Origin: Candidatus Zhuqueibacterota bacterium
GTDB taxonomy: Bacteria; Zhuqueibacterota; Zhuqueibacteria; Oceanimicrobiales; Oceanimicrobiaceae
Direction of reading: 5' to 3'
Length of the DNA stretch: 64,000 bases
NCBI GenBank assembly: GCA_029261995.1
Contig: JAJDAF010000065.1
Coordinates: 1-64,000 of the forward strand
The notes under the pieces are model-generated. The model was not told where the DNA came from, did no database searches, and saw only the letters and a program-made list of their open reading frames with translations. The stretch's first letter is position 1; each line of letters opens with the position of its first letter. Positions 48,201 through 54,680 of this stretch are shown here, in pieces. Position numbers and translations under genes: made by a program.

Positions 48201-49052
48201 AAGGCTCTGTGCCAACGGTTGTGGAATATGAAAAAACCGGCTCGCACCTTCGTAAGTTGGAACAGAGCCCCTGGGCCGCGTGGTTGGCAAATTCAGGGTC
48301 GATAGATTTGCGAGCTGTTTCTCCCAGTAGGCAAGCTGTTTTTCAATGACTTCAGATTTTAACCAATCGCGTTGCCACACGGCAAAGTCCGCGTATTGGA
48401 TGGCAAGCGCAGGCAGTTCAGATAGACTGTTTTTTGCAAACGAGTGATAAAGCTGTCCCAGTTCATTGAACAGAATGCCCAAAGCCCAGCCGTCAACGAT
48501 GATATGGTGAAACGTGAGTGCCAGAAAATGTTCTTCGCTCGATATGCGTATCAGGACCGCCCGAAAAAGCGGCGCTGTGGTCAAATCAAATGGCGTACGC
48601 AGCTCTTCTTTCATGAGACGCATGCCTTCGGTTTCGAGCTGGTCGGTCGGTAGGTTGCAGATGTCCAGGTTGCGAAGCGTTGTTGAACAATCTTCGGAGA
48701 TGACTTGCCGCAGGTCGCCATCGATGAAGCGAAATGCGGTTCGGAGGACTTCGTGACGCTGCTGCAGGGCATTCAACGCTTGTTGCAATGCGTGCCGTTG
48801 CAGATGTCCGCGCAGGCGAACAGCGCTGTTGATATTGTAGGCGTAACTCAGCGGGTCGAGCTGATGCACAAACCAAAGCCGCTCCTGAGCAAACGACGGC
48901 GGAAAGTCGTTGCTGCCAGCGTTGCGCGTCAGCGCAGGAATGGTTGAGCTTGCGGAATTGTCGCTCAGCAATTGCTCAAGAAGCTTCCTTTTCTCCGGGG
49001 ACAAATCTGCAATCCGGCTTGCAACCTCTTGTGGCTTAGACTGTTTGTGCAA
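39240..49052 (-). CDS. Three-module nonribosomal peptide synthetase (C-A-T)x3
   Basis: A 3270-residue synthetase. Domains: helical N-terminal docking-like segment 1-45; C1 50-490 (HHIIVDG 182-188); A1 510-1010; T1 1025-1095 (LGGHSL); C2 1115-1560 (HHIVTDA 1251-1257); A2 1578-2090; T2 2105-2170; C3 2195-2635 (HHIVTDA 2329-2335); A3 2655-3150; T3 3170-3240. It ends in a basic tail with no thioesterase or reductase. By alignment to GrsA, pocket residues are A1 D-F-E-D-I-G-G-V-A and A2 D-A-T-I-I-T-H-V-A (proline-type subfamily, substrate unclear). A3 has lesions: SGPTG for SGSTG, NGYGPT followed by a three-residue deletion that removes the metal-binding glutamate, and FLDRTD for FLGRxD. Start TTG with GAGGAG upstream. 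It probably follows the one-module NRPS. Confidence 0.92.
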   Translation of the reverse strand: MHKQSKPQEVASRIADLSPEKRKLLEQLLSDNSASSTIPALTRNAGSNDFPPSFAQERLWFVHQLDPLSYAYNINSAVRLRGHLQRHALQQALNALQQRHEVLRTAFRFIDGDLRQVISEDCSTTLRNLDICNLPTDQLETEGMRLMKEELRTPFDLTTAPLFRAVLIRISSEEHFLALTFHHIIVDGWALGILFNELGQLYHSFAKNSLSELPALAIQYADFAVWQRDWLKSEVIEKQLAYWEKQLANLSTLNLPTTRPRGSVPTYEGASRFFHIPQPLAQSLRDFSQQQGLTLFMTLLAAFNVVLSRYSGQTDIVVGSANVDRSRVELEGLAGLFVNPLVLRTQLDNNMSVRELLTSVRDLCVQAYANQDLPFEKLVDRILPKRDAAQHPLFQVMFILQNTPTWHRLALPDLETEPVNIESDIASYELTMSFVDEGEQISGECNFNKDLFDEAMVTGMVEHYLTLLGDIVANPDSAIRDLEMLSEAERKRLLVDWNDTATAEQNDLCFHELFKVQAERTPKAVAVEFRGEQLTYAELNRRANQLAHALQAAGAGPDVIVGICVERSMEMAVGLLAILKAGGAYLPLDPDYPKERLAFMLQDSQAPIVLTQQRLLESLPLNQAKIICLDSDSQSFARQNQSDPISQMTAQNLAYVIYTSGSTGAPKGVMVTHQAMVNHNCAMVREFKLRNDDRVLQFASINFDFAVEEIFPTWLSGAALVLRSEEVLSSITDFLRFVEQQHITVLDLPTAFWHEMVNGMAFAKLPLPEQVRLVIIGGEKVSPSVYATWSHLVGKRCRWLNGYGPTETTVAAIFYEPLGREINDLAEIPIGRPIANVRTYILDNELRPVPVGVPGELHIGGVGLARGYLNRKELTEEKFITDPFSDKPGTRIYKTGDLARYRADGNIEFLGRADHQVKLRGYRIEPGEIEAALREHPSVRDNVVIAMTKDGDTRLVVYIVPQPDQVAERSELRTFLRHRLPSYMVPGEFVCLDAFPITPNGKIDRKALPEPERIRPDDMPEFVAARNPVEEALVRIWAEILDLDRVSVHDNFFELGGHSLKATQVISQLRKVLQTDLPVRRLFESPTIAELARNIDTGLKDGQERPAGPISKAVYRSDIPLSFAQQRLWFLDQFDPGSPFYNVPATYLLSGLLKPTVLQQSLNEIVRHHEILRTTFTSDNGHAVQRIAPGLSLELPLIDLSGLADAEREAEVARLVQEEIKRPFDLATGPLLRATLFRLNSEKHVLVLTMHHIVTDAWSTGILYRELGALYAAFDQRQPSPLPDLRIQYADFALWQREWLQGEILQTQLDYWKQQLHDAPVLALPTDRPRPREQTYHGARQSFVLSKNLLQTLNNLGQQENATLFMVLLAAFKILLHRYSGQSDILVGSPIANRNHAEIEPLIGFFTNTLALRTRLDENPTFAELLKQVREHTLEAFAHQDLPFEKLVHELDLERDLSRNPLFQVLFTLQNAPHSALSLRGLELELLTFDIETVRFDLEVHFEEDTDGLHGSLTYNTDLYDASTIKRMAGHFESLLSAIATDPQQRVSTLPLLRPGERRQLVHEWNDTEDEYPRSQCIHELFEQQAERTPDAIALISPTGLDSDGRSSEQTDQTYKDLNRRANQIAHYLKTLGVGPDVPVGIYLPRSQEMIVAVLAVLKAGGTCLPLDSSYPRERLAYMLADAKAPVILTCDRLHGEIPVQQAKVLCLDSHDLTLSRESERNPAKSATVEDLVYVIYTSGSTGKPKGVALPHRTLANWINWLVQHSRVSGNARTLQIASLSFDASFTEIFTTLNSGGTLVLATEETRQDVHLLARCLQENCIERAILPVVILQQLAEQVDPDDGSLACMREIITTGEQLRITPAIVEFFRKLGDCFFHNHYGPSETHVATAYTLEGDPDGWPALPPIGRPIANTQIYLLDAERQPVPVGVPGELYIGGVCLAREYLNRPELTAEKFVTISFSQKTPTRLYKTGDLARYLPDGNIEFIGRMDNQVKVRGFRVEPGEIEANLNEHVGVSETVVLIREDTSGDARLVAYIVPVQQSAPSERELRQFLKERLPDYMVPAAIVMLEALPLTSNGKIDRRALPEPERVRPDDMPEFVAARNPVEKAIAGIWTDVLGLERVSVHDNFFELGGHSLKATQVVSQLRKVLQIDLPVRRLFESPTIAELAKLIDTEPQNGQNGSAGPISKSVHRGDIPLSFAQQRLWFLAQLEPDTPYYNIFLAYRLLGHVDVPALEKSLDEIIRRHEVLRTAFVMQGGVPLQVITPEPVCELTILDLQGLTESERETEAKRLATDAAQQPFDLTLGPLLRVTLICLDSAAHMLLIGMHHIVTDAWSTGVFYSELEKLYSASVQGEKAALPELPIQYADFAIWQREWLHTETCQTQLDYWLKQLREAPLLELPTDRPRPQEQSYRGRTHGFALPENLLSDINSLSRQENATPFMTLLAAFNVLLQRYSGQSDIIVGSPIANRNRAEIEHLIGFFTNIIVLRTRLDGNPTFRELLRRVREDTIDAYANQDFPVEKLIDKLDLERDLSRNPLFQVLFALHNVSSEPLSLHGLELEPLSLEGSHVRFDLEIDFSIDDGHLECGLTYNTDLFEASTIERMASHFETLLSSVVRNPSQQILAAPLLRENERRQLLFEWNATDEEYPGSTCIQALFEAQVERTPEAIAVEFGSDCLTYAELNRRANQLAHALQAVGAGPDVIVGICVERSIEMTVGLLAILKAGGAYLPLDPDYPKERLAFMLQDSQTPVLLTQERLLESLPVNQAKAICLDNDLPSLARQSQSNPANQTTAQNLAYVIYTSGPTGKPKGVMITHQGMVNHNCAMARKFELRSDDRVLQFASINFDMAVLDIFPTWLSGAAVVLRSEEVLSSTTDFLRFVERQRVTVLTVPTAFWHEMVNGMAVATLPMPEQVRLVTIGGEKVSPSVYSTWSQMVGKRCRWLNGYGPTVAAIFYEPPDQRMDGLAEIPIGRPIANVQVYILDREMRPVPVGVPGELHLGGVGVARGYLNRQELTAEKFIADPFSDKPGARIYKTGDLARYRADGNIEFLDRTDHQVKLRGYRIEPGEIEAALREHPSVRDNVVIATTNNGDTRLVAYIVPQQAQMAERSELHTFLKDCLPGYMVPNEFVCLDALPMTPNGKIDRQALPAPDTRKIEIEDDAAPATAMESLLAEIWQELLCIEQVSVYDNFFDLGGHSLLSMRVIAKLEERTGLKLNPGEFMNQTLGQIALLCEYKSDKNSPSKSEPFAKRLRQSIRNKISRTPSET

Positions 49053-50556
49053 GAAAGGTCTCCTCTTCTCTTAGCTCTCGTGCAGTCTGCAAAAGTGCCG
49101 GCCACCAAATTAGAAGCTGACCGAAATTGCACACCAGCTTTTGAGTTAACTGTCGTGCCTGTTCGGGGTCATGGCCATAGAGCAGCTCCAAAGGCGTCGT
49201 ACATTCGTCTTGCGTCACCCATTCTTTTTTGATCGCGATGTATTTTTTCACATCCTTTGCCCAGTATTCAGGAGCGTCGCCGCGCTTCTGCAGTCTGCGC
49301 TCCAGCCGTTGGTTTCCGGCCTCTGCCCATTCTCTGAGGCGAGCGCGCAAAAACTTATCAAAGCTTGGCCAGGGCTGCAGGCCAAGGTCGGTCAGGAAAT
49401 GGCCCAGGCCTGCCAGTCTTTCCCGAGGGTCGGCGGTCTGGGGATCCGCGTGGGCATCAAACAAGACTGAAAACAAGGTGTGCAGGTCAAGACCCGAGGC
49501 GCGGCGGGAAATCTCCCCGGGCCAGGTTTGGCGCGATTCCATCGGCGTGTGGTGCAGAAGCTGCGGCAGACACGCAAAGTGCCCGGCATCGAAACACTTT
49601 GAAACGAGCAAGCCGAAGAGATGGTCTTCACCGCGTCCGATGGGCAAAAACGGTGGCGTCAACTGACGGTTGTCGATTCCGACACAGCCGGCCATCATGG
49701 TTTCCGCTCTGCCGGTAATCGTAACTTGTTTGACGAACTGAACCGTTTGGCGACTCGAGCAGGCAGCGCGATAGTCTGCTTCCGAACGCGTCAGATGAGC
49801 AAACGAATCTCCTAAAAACTCCAAATACACGGATGGCGAGCCAAAGCCATTGTCGCCAACATAGCCATTCGTCGTGATCATCACGCTTGCGGCGGGGTCA
49901 TGCAAATGCACAGAAGAGGTCCGATGGTCATCGTTGTTCTCCGGTTTACCATTTCCGTTCAGACAGGCGGTGATATGCCGGCCAAGATAGCGTTCCTGGG
50001 TCGCCAGAATATCCGCTTCGACAACTGTTACGGTGTGAAGGGCCGATTCGCGATCGGGGTAGATCCGAAATTCTTCCGATGGCGGGCTGTCGCGGACGGG
50101 GGCAATTTCATCGCTCATGCCGGCAGCGACAGCCAGCGGACCATGAACATCGTCATCAGAACTCAGGATGAGATTGCCGGCGGTGTGTAGCAGAATCGCA
50201 TTGCGATTTGCGCCTAAGGTCGCCAGTCCGGAGCCGTCGGAGTCGAACAAAGCAAACTTGATTACTTCCGGCGGTACACGATCACAGCCGATCAGTTTCT
50301 TCGCAAAAAGAAGCTTTTGTTCGAGGCCACAATGTGAAATTTGAACATCATATCGGCAGACCAGCTCGCGCAACATCTCCCGGCATAGCTTTCTGGCATT
50401 TGCGCCGCGGGCATCGTCCATCACCACAAAGTCAATGCTGCGTTCATGCTTGAGGCTGTTTTCAACGTACCAGGATAAACTTCTTTCGAGGCTTGCAATC
50501 CGGTCGCAGGTGGGTATGGTCAGAGCGGAAATCATCTTTGGTATATCAGGGCGCAT
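49036..50556 (-). CDS. Large GT-A-like glycosyltransferase embedded between NRPS genes
   Basis: A protein of about 506 residues that I cannot place in a named family. The N-terminal ISALTIPTCDRIASLERSL and FVVMDDARG look like a GT2-type nucleotide fold. LILSSDDDVHGPL offers a DxD-like metal site, and PIGRGEDHLFGLLV resembles the catalytic ED region of GT-A enzymes. The last 150 residues are helical. It overlaps both NRPS genes (11 nt upstream with ATG at 50556, 17 nt downstream), so it is translated with them. Its position makes it the best candidate for joining a sugar to the peptide, or for glycosylating a carrier-bound residue; this is inference. Confidence 0.6.
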   Translation of the reverse strand: MRPDIPKMISALTIPTCDRIASLERSLSWYVENSLKHERSIDFVVMDDARGANARKLCREMLRELVCRYDVQISHCGLEQKLLFAKKLIGCDRVPPEVIKFALFDSDGSGLATLGANRNAILLHTAGNLILSSDDDVHGPLAVAAGMSDEIAPVRDSPPSEEFRIYPDRESALHTVTVVEADILATQERYLGRHITACLNGNGKPENNDDHRTSSVHLHDPAASVMITTNGYVGDNGFGSPSVYLEFLGDSFAHLTRSEADYRAACSSRQTVQFVKQVTITGRAETMMAGCVGIDNRQLTPPFLPIGRGEDHLFGLLVSKCFDAGHFACLPQLLHHTPMESRQTWPGEISRRASGLDLHTLFSVLFDAHADPQTADPRERLAGLGHFLTDLGLQPWPSFDKFLRARLREWAEAGNQRLERRLQKRGDAPEYWAKDVKKYIAIKKEWVTQDECTTPLELLYGHDPEQARQLTQKLVCNFGQLLIWWPALLQTARELREEETFLAQTV

Positions 50557-53500
50557 TCTGTTCAAGCTTTGCTTTTACTTCTTCTTCGGTCATTTGCTCA
50601 ATCTTCGCCAGCAAGTCCTGCAAATTCGCCGTGCCTTTGTCTTCGGTCTGCAACTGCGTGATGACAGAAGCCATGCCTGCGATAGTTGGAGCTTCAAAAA
50701 AACTGCGTATGGGCAACTGCACGCCAAAATCTCTGCGGATGCGAGACGCCACCTGGACCATCAACAACGAATGGCCTCCAAGCTCAAAAAAGTTAGCGTC
50801 CACACCGATTGCCTTCATAGCCAGAACCGAAGCCCAGATTTGGCTCAGCTTGTCTTCGGTCGGGTTGCCCGGCTGTGTATTGTCGCTCTTGGTTTTTTTC
50901 GCGTGTTCCGGATCCGGAAGGCTGCTGATATCAATCTTACCATTGGCCGTGAGAGGGAGACGGTCCAGAGCAATGAAGACGGACGGTATCATGTACGCAG
51001 GCAGCTTGCCGGTTAGAAAGCTGCGCAATTCTCGGAGGTTGACCTTCGAATCTGGCTTCGGTACATAGTACGCGAGGAGGGAATGTTCATGAGAGTTCTG
51101 GATAGATTCCATCTGCCCGCCAGATACAACGATGGTCTCGCCAACTCCCGCATGGGCTCTCAGCGCACTTTCGACTTCGCCAGGCTCGATCCGGTAGCCA
51201 CGTACTTTGACTTGGAAATCGCTTCTTCCGAGATAGACGAGATTGCCGTCAGGGCGACGGTAGGCCAAATCGCCAGTCTTATACAACCGGGTGGCAGAAG
51301 TGTCGAGCGGATTTGAAATGAACATTGCGTCGGTAAGTTCAGGACGGCCAAGGTAACCGCGAGCCAGACCGTCGCCACCTATATATATTTCGCCCACCAC
51401 GCCGCTTGCAACCGGTTGCAGAGAAGCATCGAGCAAAAAGAGCTGCACATTGCTGATTGGGCGGCCGATCGGCACTCGTTGCCGGCCTTCATTTGCCTGC
51501 CGGGTTTCGTAAACACAGCATCCAACCGAGGCTTCGGTTGGGCCGTATTCATTGATGAACACTGCATTGGGGGCGAACACTTTCCAGGCCGCAAGCACAC
51601 CAGACCAGAGCGCATCTCCGCCTATGATGATGCGGTGCAGGTTTAGGAGAGGCTTGCCGGCGGCCAACATCTGACTCAAAACTTCCAGATGGGCAGGAGT
51701 CAGTTTTATGAAACTGAATTCGAGATCCTCGCGCAGTTTTTGCGCCAGGGCATCAATCCCGCCGGACTCAGGAATGAGCATGACTGTTCCGCCCGAGATC
51801 AATGGCAGAAATAAGCTCGTGATGGTGAAATCAAAGGAGAGCGAAGAATATAGCGGCGCACCGCAGCCCTGCTCTACTTTGTAACAAGCCGTCGCCCAGG
51901 TAAGGTAATTTGTCAGACCTCGATGCGGAACCATGACTCCCTTGGGGGTCCCGGTTGAACCGGAGGTATAAATGACATAGGCGAGATTATCCTGAGTGAC
52001 GGTTGTAGTGGGATTCTGAGTAGATTCATGCGCGATGTCACTGGCGGCCGAGTCCAGGGAAATAACCGTCGCCGTTTTCGATGGCAGCGCCTCGTCTTCG
52101 TGCAGTTTGTTCGAAAGCGAGCTAGTGGAGAGTATCAGCTTAACGCCCGAGTCCTTCACAATGAAGGCGAGTCGTTCCACTGGATAGGCCGGGTCTAGCG
52201 GCACGTAGGCGGCGCCGGCCTTCAACACGGCAAGGATGGCTACCAGCATCTCCGGCGAATGTTCAAAGCAGACTCCTACGGGCTCCTCCGGCCTCAGGCC
52301 AAGTTTGAGCAGCCGATGCGCGACTTGATTGGCGCGAGAGTTAAGCTCGCGATAACTCATTTGAGAATCTTCCAGACTTGCCGCAATGCCGTCAGGAGTG
52401 CGGGCGACTTGTGCTGCAAACAGCTCGTGGACCGGCAGTCCGGAGTTCACAACTGCCCAATCGACATATTCTGACACACGCTCGCTATCCGTCAACATCG
52501 AGAGCTCTTTGACCTGTTGCCGGGGATTATCAGCGATTCGTGTCAGGATGGTTTGGTATTGCCGCAGAATCTGTTCGACGTAATCTTCTGAAACCCTGTT
52601 GGCATCATATTCAGTTTTCAAGTACAAGGCATCGGTTTCGTAGACGTCCACGGAAAGCAGGTATTCCGCTTGATTGCGTACAGATAACTTTCTGTTTTGC
52701 CATCTCCCGCCGAGTTTTTCCAGGTTGAAATTCCACGGCTGTTTGAGATAGTTCAAGGTCGTCTGGAAAAGGGGTTGACCACCGGGCACGTCACAGCAGG
52801 GTTGAATCAGATCGAGTGGCGTGAGCCGGTGTGGACGTACTGAGATCTGTTGCTGACGAATCCTCTTCAACCAATCAATCACGGATTTGTCCTTGGCAAT
52901 CGTGACACGCATTGGCTGGGTATTGATGCAAAGTCCGGCGATGGAATCGGCGTCTTTGATGGTGAACTTGCGCCCCTCTCGAACAGTGCCGAAAACGGCT
53001 TCATCTCCGCCGCTGTATTGCGCCAGCAAGAAAGCCCAGGCGCCTTGCGCAATCGTGCTTATGGTAATTTTGTGCTCGGCGGCCAGGGCCGCGAGCTTGT
53101 GCCCGGTTTTGCTGCTGAGACGAGCCTCTGTAGCTGCATAAACTGGCCCAGCGGAATTCGCGGCCGGCAACTCTTCATGAGAGGTTAATTCCGTGGGACG
53201 GCTGAAACCTCCAAGCACGTCCCGCCAGTATGGTTCATCAGCATCGGTGTTTTGCTCTGCAAGCCATTCGACATAGTCCCGGTAAGGAGGCGTAACCGGT
53301 AGCTGCGGCGTTTCGCCTGCGCAAAGTGAATCATAAGCTTCAAGAGCCTGTTTCAACAAGAGAAAGGTCGCGTGGCCGTCAAGCAAGATGTGATGGTTAG
53401 TCAAAACCATCCGGAAGTTGCCGGCAGCGATTCTGAAAAGAGAAATTCTCAGAAGCGGAGGTTGCTCCGCATCAAAACCTTCGCGGCGATCGGACCGCAA

Positions 53501-53818
53501 GAACAAGCTTAGTTGCTCGTCTTGCTGTGAAGAAGAGTTTGGCGACCAGTCTTCAAACCGGAAAGAAACGGGAACATTGGCGTAGACATGTTGCAGCGGC
53601 TCGCCGGACGGCGTCATCTCAAAGCCTGTTCTCAGTATGGCATTGTGGTCCGTGGTCAACTGCCACGCTCGCTGGAACTCCTCGACCGCGATCTCCTCGT
53701 TCAACTGAGCGATGATCTGGTTGATGTACATGCCGGAATCTCTTGAATAAAGAGAATGCATCAACATGCCCATCTGCATTGGAGTCAGGGGATACGATTC
53801 TTCCAGGTGTTGCGTCAT
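50546..53818 (-). CDS. Single-module nonribosomal peptide synthetase (C-A-T), predicted Asn-type
   Basis: A 1090-residue synthetase: C domain 8-450 (HHILLDG 142-148), A domain 462-970 (YTSGSTG 618-624, NEYGPTE 756-762), T domain about 985-1060 (LGGHSLL). The C-terminal tail (LLAKIEQMTEEEVKAKL) is a helix of the type found at NRPS/PKS protein junctions and may dock to the N-terminus of the three-module protein. Pocket residues by GrsA alignment are D663 F664 T667 K705 I731 G733 E757 V765 G766, one change from the known asparagine code DLTKIGEVG. The first domain being a C domain allows lipid-initiated synthesis, but no fatty acyl ligase is encoded nearby. Confidence 0.92.
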   Translation of the reverse strand: MTQHLEESYPLTPMQMGMLMHSLYSRDSGMYINQIIAQLNEEIAVEEFQRAWQLTTDHNAILRTGFEMTPSGEPLQHVYANVPVSFRFEDWSPNSSSQQDEQLSLFLRSDRREGFDAEQPPLLRISLFRIAAGNFRMVLTNHHILLDGHATFLLLKQALEAYDSLCAGETPQLPVTPPYRDYVEWLAEQNTDADEPYWRDVLGGFSRPTELTSHEELPAANSAGPVYAATEARLSSKTGHKLAALAAEHKITISTIAQGAWAFLLAQYSGGDEAVFGTVREGRKFTIKDADSIAGLCINTQPMRVTIAKDKSVIDWLKRIRQQQISVRPHRLTPLDLIQPCCDVPGGQPLFQTTLNYLKQPWNFNLEKLGGRWQNRKLSVRNQAEYLLSVDVYETDALYLKTEYDANRVSEDYVEQILRQYQTILTRIADNPRQQVKELSMLTDSERVSEYVDWAVVNSGLPVHELFAAQVARTPDGIAASLEDSQMSYRELNSRANQVAHRLLKLGLRPEEPVGVCFEHSPEMLVAILAVLKAGAAYVPLDPAYPVERLAFIVKDSGVKLILSTSSLSNKLHEDEALPSKTATVISLDSAASDIAHESTQNPTTTVTQDNLAYVIYTSGSTGTPKGVMVPHRGLTNYLTWATACYKVEQGCGAPLYSSLSFDFTITSLFLPLISGGTVMLIPESGGIDALAQKLREDLEFSFIKLTPAHLEVLSQMLAAGKPLLNLHRIIIGGDALWSGVLAAWKVFAPNAVFINEYGPTEASVGCCVYETRQANEGRQRVPIGRPISNVQLFLLDASLQPVASGVVGEIYIGGDGLARGYLGRPELTDAMFISNPLDTSATRLYKTGDLAYRRPDGNLVYLGRSDFQVKVRGYRIEPGEVESALRAHAGVGETIVVSGGQMESIQNSHEHSLLAYYVPKPDSKVNLRELRSFLTGKLPAYMIPSVFIALDRLPLTANGKIDISSLPDPEHAKKTKSDNTQPGNPTEDKLSQIWASVLAMKAIGVDANFFELGGHSLLMVQVASRIRRDFGVQLPIRSFFEAPTIAGMASVITQLQTEDKGTANLQDLLAKIEQMTEEEVKAKLEQNAP

Positions 53819-53882
53819 TTGGTTTCAAGTCTCCCCTTGCCTGTGAAAGTCGATTGCATGCTCATGGCGCCTCTTGCTGTCT

Positions 53883-54680
53883 CTAAATTAATGGTCTGTT
53901 CGGCCGGGATACCGTCCTAAAAACCCGCGTCGCCAAATGCCTAACCGCTCGCAACGGGCGTCGCGCTGTCAAGTAGGTTTCAAAAAAAGGAGACAGGAAG
54001 AGATTTGCCCCCCGGTTCCCTGAGAAATAGTACATTTCGAGTCTTGGAATTAAGAAGGGGTCGAGACTGTGCGTGGCAAAGGCAAGTGCGCCGTTGCACG
54101 CACCAGCGAAGTACTTCCGGGTGAGATCAACAACCTGCGGCGACGGCTTCCCAAATGGGTATGCAAAATATTCCGCGGCCATGCCCAGGCGGCCTTCGAT
54201 CTCCCGCCGGGAGTCAAGCAGTTCGGCCTCAACCTGCTTTGGCGTCAACCTATTTAAATCTGGATGAGTCCGGGTATGCGCCTGGAAGCTGAATGCAGAT
54301 TTCGACATTTCGCTGATTTGCTGCCAGGTCAACATCTTCAACCGCCCAATACTGGCATGCTGTGCCGGCCACTGGTTTCCGCCGCCGCAATAGCCGGTTG
54401 TAAGAAAAACCGTTGCGGTGAACCCCAAATCATCCAGTAGCGCAAAGGCATGTTTGTACAGATTCTCGTAGCCATCATCAAAGGTAATCACAACCGATGG
54501 GCGCGTTAGCGTGACTTCACCGCGTGCCCAGGCAGTCAGTTCGTTGAGCGTGAGGGTCTGGTAGCCTTCTTGTTTCAAACGGAGGAGAAGTTGCTTGAGC
54601 CTGCCTGGCGTCATCGAAATGACCGATCCGCTCTCATCAATAGAGTGGAAGACGAGAACTGGAACTTTGCTGATTTTCAT
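53883..54680 (-). CDS. Polysaccharide deacetylase (NodB homology, CE4)
   Basis: A 265-residue CE4 deacetylase. Motif 1 is VITFDDGYEN (TFDDG, catalytic base and metal ligand); motif 2 is FQAHTRTHPDLN (HxxxH metal ligands); EYFAYPFGKPS is motif 3 (R replaced by Y in the usual RxPY/xxPxG context). CE4 enzymes remove N-acetyl groups from GlcNAc in chitin oligomers, peptidoglycan or exopolysaccharide. There is no signal peptide, so a cytosolic lipid-linked or free oligosaccharide is the likely substrate. The start overlaps the upstream GT4 stop by 4 nt; 64 nt separate it from the NRPS start. Confidence 0.85.
   Translation of the reverse strand: MKISKVPVLVFHSIDESGSVISMTPGRLKQLLLRLKQEGYQTLTLNELTAWARGEVTLTRPSVVITFDDGYENLYKHAFALLDDLGFTATVFLTTGYCGGGNQWPAQHASIGRLKMLTWQQISEMSKSAFSFQAHTRTHPDLNRLTPKQVEAELLDSRREIEGRLGMAAEYFAYPFGKPSPQVVDLTRKYFAGACNGALAFATHSLDPFLIPRLEMYYFSGNRGANLFLSPFFETYLTARRPLRAVRHLATRVFRTVSRPNRPLI

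Noticed and set aside
22804-54680. A true rhizobial nodulation locus
   Set aside because: There is no NodA acyltransferase, NodC chitin synthase, NodD or nod box. Only the modification enzymes are similar.
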